DNA of 64,000 bases from Pycnopodia helianthoides. Lineage: Eukaryota > Echinodermata > Asteroidea > Forcipulatida > Asteriidae. Position 1 is the stretch's first letter; each line of letters opens with the position of its first letter. The notes under the pieces are model-generated. The model was not told the DNA's origin. It saw nothing but the letters and a program-made list of their open reading frames with translations, and did no database searches. Made by a program: the position numbers and the translations under genes. Below are positions 57,060-64,000 of the stretch, in pieces. The stretch lies in NCBI GenBank assembly GCA_032158295.1, contig CM063243.1, positions 5,650,948 through 5,714,947 of the forward strand. Direction: 5' to 3'.

Positions 57060-57853
57060 GTCCTGGCATGAGTGTCATCAATATTCTTACAAGAGCGATG
57101 ATTGGATGGTGTTTCGATACTCACTATGCAACTGCCAATGGGATTGCACAAGCAGGAAGCCCCTTGGCATCACAGTTATGCCTATTTTGGTTCAACTGCT
57201 TCTTGATACATACGGATGGAGAGGTACAATGCTGTTGCTTGGAGGGTTACTGCTCCATCTTGTCGTAAGCGGCGCCCTCTTAAATCATCCGTCAACGAAA
57301 GTTTCCTACAATACGGTTCCCACCAGCGAAAGCGGAAAGTCAACAATTCGCAGACTTAAAGACAGCCTGGAGTCCATGAAAAAGCATTTCGGTATCTCTA
57401 TATGTTTCAAAGCCCCGTTTTGGGTGACAAGCTCGATTTTCGTTTGCAACAACTTAGTTTCAGGGTTTTGGTTTATTTATTTCGTCGACCACGTGCAAGT
57501 AAAAGGTTTCAGTGCTCATGATGCGGTCGTATTTTCTTCAGCAGCTGGGCTGTCATGTTTTCTTTGCAAGGCCGCTTCCGGACCTATGGTAGATAAAAAA
57601 ATCCTGAAATTAAGATCAGCCATGCTGATTCTCATTCTTCTTACCTCAGTACCTCTGCTGATTGAACCGTGGATAAACTCATACTGGTTGATGATGACGA
57701 GTAGTGTTATCTTTTACGGAGGAACTGGAACGCTGAATTCCTTTAGTGATATCTTGACAAAGGAATTGGTTGGGCAGGAAGACCTTGTCTCTGCGTTAAG
57801 CTGGATGGAGCTCATTTTAGGCATAGTTACAATGGCTACTGGTTTCCTACCAG
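57060..57853 (+). CDS. SLC16-like transporter copy B, exon 3 (one-base deletion)
   Basis: 794 nt versus 795 in copy A. It opens GPGMSVINILTRAMIGWCFD and ATANGIAQAGSP, then the C run at 57160-57163 has four Cs where copy A has five (15618-15622). The frame changes and would stop soon after. One base over, it reads GITVMPILVQLLLDTYGWRG and stays open to the GTAAGA donor at 57854. Apart from this base the exon is well conserved and splice sites are intact. It is either a very recent pseudogene, an allele, or a sequencing error in a homopolymer. Confidence 0.85.
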
Positions 57854-58893
57854 GTAAGAAATGTTAACCATATCGAGAGAACAAAAACAGTATGGTATAG
57901 AGAATAGCGTTCGAATCACCGTTGCTTATTAATCAAATCATGCCGCGATCAAAATAGCTCACAGGCCTGATAGGTGCACAAGATTACAAACAAAACAAAA
58001 AGAAAGTTGAAAAAAAAGCTATGTTTTGCTAATCACTCAGACGCAGCCTCTAAATTTCATAGATGATGTTTTTGAGTTTGGTTGAAAAACTAAAATAATG
58101 ATGTGAAACACCATTTTAATCTGATGAGATTTGCCGCAACGCCATGTAAACTCTCTCTCGATCTCTCTTTATGAGCTGTGATGGTTCTGAGAAGAACCTG
58201 TGATTTAACATCTCGACATTTCGATCAGTGTGCTCTGATTATTTTCAATTCTAGACTCTGTTGCTGTATGCTGCTTAGGTACTGCTGAAGAGGTTTAGCT
58301 AACAAGTAGGTTTAGCTCACTCTGGTACTTGAAGGCGGGAATTGGAACAGGATAAGCTAGTCCTTGCTGGATGATTCGCGTAGGAGGGAGCTGGAACTGG
58401 ATCCTACCATAGAGTAAGGACATGATCCTACTAGGAGTGAGAGGGAGTTTGTGCTCATTGAACTGTCAGTTGGTAACAAAGAAGTAGGGAGCCAAATTTA
58501 GTGGAGACTGAGGGATAGAAGACCCAAGTCTAAGGCCTAGGAGAAGTGACCGTGGTTATAGGAGATCCCATGGAAGGAATGGGGAGCCAAAGCCAATGTC
58601 CGTCTGGGGTGCCATGCCTGGATAGGAGCGTTGATTTCTGCGAAATTTCTGTGATGTCTGTTGAACAAACTGAGGGTGTTGGAGGTTGACCTGGGATATA
58701 GGAGATACATTGGGAAGGAGACGATACATTGGGAAGTGGGAAGGAGAAGTCGAGTTGTTAACCACCGGTTCCTTTTCACAGCTCATAGAGAGAGTTCATT
58801 TACATGGTGTCTTTGAAAACCACACTAGACTACTCCACCATGCAAAGTTTAAATTTATTGAAATTAATTGTCATAATTTTCTTTGATCCTTAG
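57854..58893 (+). other. Intron 3 of copy B
   Basis: 1,040-bp phase 1 intron, GTAAGAAATGTTAACC to GATCCTTAG. It aligns in blocks with intron 3 of copy A and carries a shortened form of the same Penelope-like remnant. Confidence 0.75.
58537..58690 (-). pseudogene. Penelope-like remnant, short form
   Basis: The minus strand reads AEINAPIQAWHPRRT and FLPWDLL, matching 16927-17124 of copy A. The middle part (IREAININK..., CECGKV) is deleted here. Confidence 0.5.
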
Positions 58894-59006
58894 GTTGGAT
58901 ATACGACCTTACCGGAAGCTATGACATTGCATTCGTAATGATGGGATCAATGATTGCCCTATCGTTGGTGGCGCTCTTTCTTGAATGGCTGTTGCTTTCA
59001 AAGTGA
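58894..59006 (+). CDS. SLC16-like transporter copy B, terminal exon 4
   Basis: It encodes GWIYDLTGSYDIAFVMMGSM...LSK and stops at TGA 59004-59006. Acceptor CCTTAG and phase 1 entry are as in copy A. Both copies end in the same C-terminal LLLSK. Confidence 0.9.
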
Positions 59007-59070
59007 ATGTATGAAAAGAAACTGGGCCGTGTCCGAATTGACAGCTTCAGCAGTGGGTTTGATGGGATCA

Positions 59071-59132
59071 AATAAAATGCACTTTTTTCCTCCATACTTC
59101 TGTCAAAAAGTGCATAAGCAAAGCAAAATAAA
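59071..59132 (+). terminator. Polyadenylation signals of copy B
   Basis: AATAAA at 59071-59076 and 59127-59132, in the same two positions relative to the stop as in copy A. Confidence 0.6.
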
Positions 59133-60103
59133 CAATGGAAACAAAAATGGTGAACTGTTGGTCAGGTCGGTAGTCAACATTATCTCTTTAACACATCTTA
59201 ATCACATCTTAAACAAATGATTTAAAAGAAGAATCTTTGCTCTAGTTTCAGGGTTATTGGTGCACAATTCATCAATCTTACTATACAAATACAATTATAA
59301 CTGAAAATACAGTAACTGTATTTAACAAAATATGGGTATCCCTGCCCTGGCTCCGGTGTCTCTGTGTTTTATCCTTCAAGTTCTACATTCTGATGTTTGC
59401 ACAGTTGGTAGATGAAGTGAGATCTAGACATAACCAGTTATAAACAGTTTGTGTAATAATAGATCACGGGAGGCAACATTATTTTAACCAAAGATATATA
59501 TACCCACAAAATATATTACGTCTTAAGTTTGTTCTGTTAGTTGTTGGTCATGGGCAGCAACCTTATTATAATCTTTTCATCCAAACTTGGTTGTACATGG
59601 TTCTAAACGAACGAATTACCAGTTTGTGTTTAACAATATATGTCAGGGTCAACCTTATCCGATCAAAGAGTGTTGTCATCAAAACTCATGGAGTTATAGA
59701 ACATAACTCAACAAATATTAAGACACTTTCGTACTATTTCTTAACTTGGTTCAGTTAGTAGGTAAATTAACTAATTTTGGTTTTACATAAAGCTGTGTTG
59801 ATCATGGATGTGGGGAGCAACCTCACTGAAACAGAAGTACATGAGTATAAAACATAAAAAAGTGTTGATAGATAGTTTGGATTCTAAACAAACCATTCAG
59901 AAGCAATGATTAAGTTTTCAGAAAAAGTACATTGTACATTGTAATTTGTAAACAAAAAGCCCTGACAGAATGAGCTGCAGCTGACTACTGTCAAAGTGCA
60001 CATAACGGCTATACACCCAGGCCTTTTAAAAGAATGACTGAAAAAAAGACCTGTGATGATGATTCCTCACTGTTGAAAGATGGCATCCAAATCTGTATTC
60101 TCG
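59133..60103. other. Intergenic region between convergent genes
   Basis: AT-rich sequence with no ORF or RNA gene recognised. The last ~110 bp before 60030 align with 20090-20188 behind copy A. Confidence 0.5.
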
Positions 60104-60213
60104 TTACTTTCTGGGGAGCATTTGATCTAAATCTGCTACTATGTATGAAACGACTGTCCACACTGCGGTACATAAATCCATTTGATGTGGATCTTGTACG
60201 GATATTGTGTCAC
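60104..60213 (-). CDS. CPQ: Carboxypeptidase Q, last exon
   Basis: The minus strand reads GDTISVQDPHQMDLCTAVWT and VVSYIVADLDQMLPRK, with TAA at 60104-60106 and acceptor TTTGTAG (phase 1). This is the characteristic end of carboxypeptidase Q (plasma glutamate carboxypeptidase), an M28-family secreted/lysosomal dipeptidase with a di-zinc site. The gene runs convergently to transporter copy B, 1.1 kb from its stop. A damaged paralogous exon is at 20555-20658. Confidence 0.88.
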
Positions 60214-60639
60214 CTACAAACAGACAAAAAAAAAGACTGAATCTATAATCACTGGATGAAGTCGATAAAAATAATAGCAGGCATTTATTAAGCAACTTAA
60301 ACTTGTATCAAATCATTCCTGAAACCACCTCAACTCCTCGGGAGTATGCATCACCGGCTGCCAAGGCTCCAATGATCATTAAGGCCAAACAACTCACTGG
60401 CAGTTAATGTTCCAAGATCAGATCTTGTCAGCATCAAAGGTTAATTCTACCTTCTACTGCCCACATGTGGAGTGCTTTTCCTTTCCCTGCTATCACACTA
60501 CTGGCCAGCATTAGCACGGAGAAAACTTGTCAACTATCTCTACAGCTGTCTGTACAAAATGCTAGTTTTAAGCTGTTAATGCCTTGATATGCCTCGACAT
60601 AGAAAATTTATAGAAAAAAGAAGGAATCTACACACATAC

Positions 60640-60819
60640 CATCTGAATGATGATACCAGAAATAATCGTTATTGAGGTTGAGCAAACTACCGCCTGGTAC
60701 CCCGTCTTTTTCCCAGTAAGAGACATCCAAACCGTCCGCCGCATCACGAAATGTTGTCGCATTCACTGGCCCTAAAAGCTCCACAATACTTTTGATGATT
60801 TCAAGTGTGGCATTACTTC
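60640..60819 (-). CDS. CPQ: Carboxypeptidase Q, penultimate exon
   Basis: 180 nt, phase 1 to phase 1. It reads GSNATLEIIKSIVELLGPVN, ATTFRDAADGLDVSYWEKDG and VPGGSLLNLNNDYFWYHHSDG. The HH in YFWYHHSDGD includes the metal-binding His of the M28 site. The acceptor is CTTTTCAG and the donor GTATGT. It joins the last exon as HHSDG-DT. Confidence 0.88.
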
Positions 60820-61810
60820 CTGAAAAGTCATAAAGGTTACATATAAATGTCAATTAAAACCCCCCTACTCTGGTTGGCAAAACTCACATCCGTGTGTCAT
60901 CACAAAAAGCAAGGTCTGAAGACCTTTATCATGGTGCTGTCATTCTATGTTTCTCCCATTTCAACCATTATCACCAAACTGAGGCCGGAAAAAAACCAGG
61001 CAGGTCCCTTTTGGGCACAATGAAAATCAGTCATCATGATTGGTATGCTCGAAAGGGGACAAGACAAAGTTGGTAGCAACAAGATAAAGGTGTATTATAC
61101 AAAACTGAGGCAGGAAGGGCAAAATAGTCTGATAACATTTAGGCACGATGAAAATTTGCATCCCTTATTGCTATTGAAAACAAGGTACGCAAACAGGCCT
61201 GGAATTAAACGGAGGCCACGCCTCCATTGCCCTAGTCTTGGCCTTGGTGCCCCTTCAAATGTTTCCCATAGATAAGAAATGCCATTTGCAAAATGAAAAT
61301 GGCCTTGCCCTCTCACAGATGAAATTCTAGACATGCATACTTGATAAAATCTCTCATTTTTTCACACCAAAATTCCGTTAACAAACCCCAAAACCCATTT
61401 TACAAAGTACTAATTATTTAAAAAAGACCAGGGCCCAATGTAATAGAGCTGCTTGTGAGAAAAACTACCTACACACAATAAAATTATGCTTACTAGAATA
61501 TATGGTTATCAGCAAAAATACCATTTCACATGAACCATCTTTGATTGGTATTCTGGTTATTTTTGCTCAGCGAAAATTGGTAAGCAATATCTGCTGCTTA
61601 AGGAGCTCTATGAAATTGCGCCCAGTTTTGAAGACGGGGTGCTTGGTATCACCACTGTTGGTTTGCCTTGTGGCATCATCTTATTCTAACCAATTTAAGA
61701 TTGATTTAGATGATTAGCTTAACTCATTCTTAAGACAGTTATGATTTATGAAGACATTATTTAAAAGGTATTGTCAGAGTTTAATCAGACAAAAACACAC
61801 ATTGGATTAC

Positions 61811-61886
61811 CTTTTACTTCCACTCCAAACGGTGTAAAGGTTCCCATGTCAGATTCCATTACTAGGTCATACATGCTGGCATTCAC
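61811..61886 (-). CDS. CPQ: Carboxypeptidase Q, upstream exon
   Basis: 76 nt, reading VNASMYDLVMESDMGTFTPF and GVEVK. The acceptor is ATTCAG and the donor GTAATC, phase 1. VMESDMGTF contains the conserved acidic residues of the family (human VMESDAGTF). Earlier exons must lie beyond the right edge or beyond the repeats, as I found none in 61887-64000. Introns 60214-60639 and 60820-61810 hold nothing recognisable. Confidence 0.82.
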
Positions 61887-61923
61887 CTGAATATTGACAG
61901 GGTGAAATGTTGATCAACCCTCC

Positions 61924-62046
61924 CTCACACTGTCTGACCATTCAATATTATCCAAGTGGTTTTAAATGATGAAAAAAAACTATGCCAGCCTGCAATATGA
62001 TGTCATGTGCTGAATGAATGCATTGCACAGTACACAGTCAACCCTC
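61924..62046. repeat. ~117-bp satellite unit left of TIR element
   Basis: CACTGTCTGACCATTCAATA...GCAATATGATGTCATGTGCTGAATGAATGCATTGCACAGTACACAGTCAACCCTC is one unit of the array that resumes at 63182. The TIR element interrupts it. Confidence 0.85.
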
Positions 62047-63181
62047 CCCCAGCAAACAAAATAACGTCCCTTCGACGTCGCTAGGACGTTATTCGAATGT
62101 TGGGAGAACGTTTTTATTTAACGTCATACGGACGGATAAGTGTGGAGTTTTGTCAACGTCTAGATGACGTTGCGTTATGACGTTTTATAATAACGTTGTG
62201 ACAACGTAAAAACTGCACTGAAAAGGTAATTTCTTGAACGCAATTATATGATTTTTTTCTGAAGTTTTTCGATCAAGTATAAATGTTTATATTATATATA
62301 TATAGTTTCATGAATATTAGTAATTGATACAACAATATATTCAATTAACTACTTTCAACAATGTAAACTTACCAGTAGGCCATTCGTTGCGGTTGCCTGA
62401 CTTCACTGTACCTGTATACTATATATTGTACAGCATGTACTATATAAGTGCATACCAACTTCTTGCTTTGGCAATCATGGGTGTGTATTTTTACTACAGT
62501 TTTTCCACTTTAATAATATTTTTTGAAAGTAAAATTACATGTTTAGTTACTACATTAAGTTTGCTACTAAGTCCTCTGATAGTTAAGACAAATACATGAA
62601 TAAATGAGTACACCTAATTCAAAAATTTGGCAAATTTCTCGATAATTTGTTGTAAATATGTTACAACTTCTTAGTCCAATCTACTAATTTGCATATGTGA
62701 TATTACGTTGTCATAAAGTTCTCAAGTAACCTGACAAAACTACAACATTCAAGCAACGTTGCAAAAAAACGTTAACGCGACTTTATTTAGAGGTTTATAA
62801 GAAACATTGCCATAACGTTGTATTTATGTTTTCAAGTAACGTGACAAAACCACAACCTTCAGGTAACGTTATGAAAGAACATTCACCTAACGTTTGTATA
62901 TGACGTCAAAAACCAACGTTGGAAAACGTCGTATCTGCGTTACCGAGTAACGTGACAGAATAATAACATTCAGAAAACGTTGCAAAATAATATTCACAAG
63001 ACGTTTTTATACGACGGTTAAAATAAACCTTGTTATAACGTTTTATTTAGGTTATTAAGTAACAAGACCAAACCGCAACCTTTTTGCAACATTGCAGAAT
63101 AGTTGTGTTTTAGTTGGGAATTCACATTACCTAAACACAACTTCACAGTAACGTTATGATGACGTTACGTGTTTGCTGGGG
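62047..63181. mobile_element. Non-autonomous TIR element rich in AACGTT
   Basis: CCCCAGCAAACA (62047-62058) and TGTTTGCTGGGG (63170-63181) form a perfect 12-bp terminal inverted repeat around 1.13 kb without transposase coding sequence. The interior is full of AACGTT/ACGTTT motifs and GACAAAAC(T/C)ACAAC-like repeats. It sits precisely between two satellite units. The target duplication, if any, is obscured by the local C/T tract. Confidence 0.75.
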
Positions 63182-63735
63182 CCTACTGTCTGACCATTCG
63201 ATATCATCCACTGTGGTTATAATTGACAAACTATGCCAGCCTGCAATATGACGTCATGTGCTGAATGAATGCATTGCACAGTACACAGTCAACCCTCCTA
63301 CTGTCTGACCATTCGATATCATCCCCAGTGGTTATAAATGACAAACTATGCCAGCCTGCAACATGACGTCATGTGCTGAATGAATGCATTGCACAGTACA
63401 CAGTCAACCCTCCTACTGTGTTACCATTCGATATCATCCACTGTGGTTTTAAATGAGAGGTAACTGTGCCAGCCTGCAATATGACGTCATGTGCTGAATG
63501 AATGCATTGCACAGTACAGTCAACACTCCTATTTTCTGACCATTCACTACCATCCACTGTGGTTTTATTTGAAAGATAAACTTTGCCAGCCTGCAATATG
63601 ATATCATGTGGTAAATGAACGCATTACACAGTACACAGACAACCCTCCAACTGTCTGACCATTCAATATCATCCACTGTGCTTTTATTTGAAAGATAAAC
63701 TATGCCAGCCTGCAATATGATATCATGTGGTAAAT
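63182..63735. repeat. ~117-bp satellite, about five units
   Basis: Units start CTGTCTGACCATTCGATATC (or variants) near 63185, 63300, 63416, 63535 and 63653. Each contains TGCCAGCCTGCAATATGA(C/T)(G/A)TCATGTG. The ORFs on the minus strand (63369-63739) come from this periodicity. Confidence 0.88.
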
Positions 63736-64000
63736 GCAACTTCAGTTACACACATCTACAGTTAGTTCTGTACACAGTTGTGCCACCATACACAACCTGT
63801 GTTGAATTTGTCCAGATGGATGGCCAACCCACTGGATGTTACCAAGAGTAGGCACAGATTAAGCATGCAGTTGTTCTTGTCTGGCAAAACAATCGCCTGA
63901 GAACTTTGGGTGAAAAAGTATTATGTTTATTTTCCTAAAACGACCCGTTCTAACTATTAGGTGACCACTAGCCACAATTTACGAACATGCCCAGATGGGG
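63736..64000. other. Right edge, nothing recognised
   Basis: No exon, repeat or RNA gene can be supported. It presumably lies inside the carboxypeptidase Q gene or just upstream of it. Confidence 0.4.

Noticed and set aside
63185..63735. CRISPR-like regularly spaced repeats
   Set aside because: Units are contiguous 117-bp satellite copies without unique spacers, in an animal genome.

Overview
The window looks like nuclear DNA of an animal, most likely a marine invertebrate deuterostome. Genes are split into short exons with GT/AG splice sites, introns run to 21 kb, and most of the sequence is transposon. Echinoderm is my best guess from the gene families and repeat style, but nothing here proves it. 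There is no prokaryotic feature.

Host genes: two tandem plus-strand paralogues of a monocarboxylate-transporter-like (SLC16/MFS) gene. Copy A has exons 2-4 in the window (210-353, 15518-16312, 17578-17690); its first exon lies off the left edge. Copy B is complete in outline (22433-22619, 43708-43851, 57060-57853, 58894-59006), and all introns are phase 1. Copy B carries a one-base deletion in exon 3. Downstream and convergent lies the 3' end of a carboxypeptidase Q gene (minus strand, exons 60104-60213, 60640-60819, 61811-61886). A broken copy of its last exon lies behind copy A (20555-20658), so the duplicated unit was [transporter + 3' end of carboxypeptidase Q].

Intron invaders: because the two transporter copies are paralogous, each serves as an empty-site control for the other. 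Intron 2 of copy A holds a 14.75-kb block (about 378-15126) of head-to-tail repeat units that copy B lacks. Intron 2 of copy B holds a 12.76-kb DNA transposon (44157-56912) that copy A lacks, with TAT...ATA termini and a perfect 6-bp target duplication (GGGTTA). It carries a defective integrase-type transposase on the plus strand and a many-exon HECT E3 ubiquitin ligase gene, with SAM-like, zinc-finger and UIM parts, on the minus strand. This is the most interesting system in the window.

Intron 1 of copy B (22620-43707) contains a Penelope-like retroelement (24396-31491) split by a DIRS element (25255-30246) that keeps its full terminal architecture and an intact-looking tyrosine recombinase. 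After it comes a 10.5-kb Ty3/Gypsy element (32563-43072) with 728/723-bp LTRs, an ATAC target duplication, a tRNA-Leu primer site, a likely -1 frameshift site, and two extra ORFs (one with a C2H2 zinc finger) downstream of integrase. Intron 3 of both copies shares an older Penelope-like GIY-YIG remnant.

The right end (about 61924-63735) is a ~117-bp satellite interrupted by a TIR element rich in AACGTT, inside the carboxypeptidase Q locus.

Many reading frames here are broken by single-base indels, several in homopolymers. Decay and uncorrected long-read errors cannot be told apart from the sequence alone.
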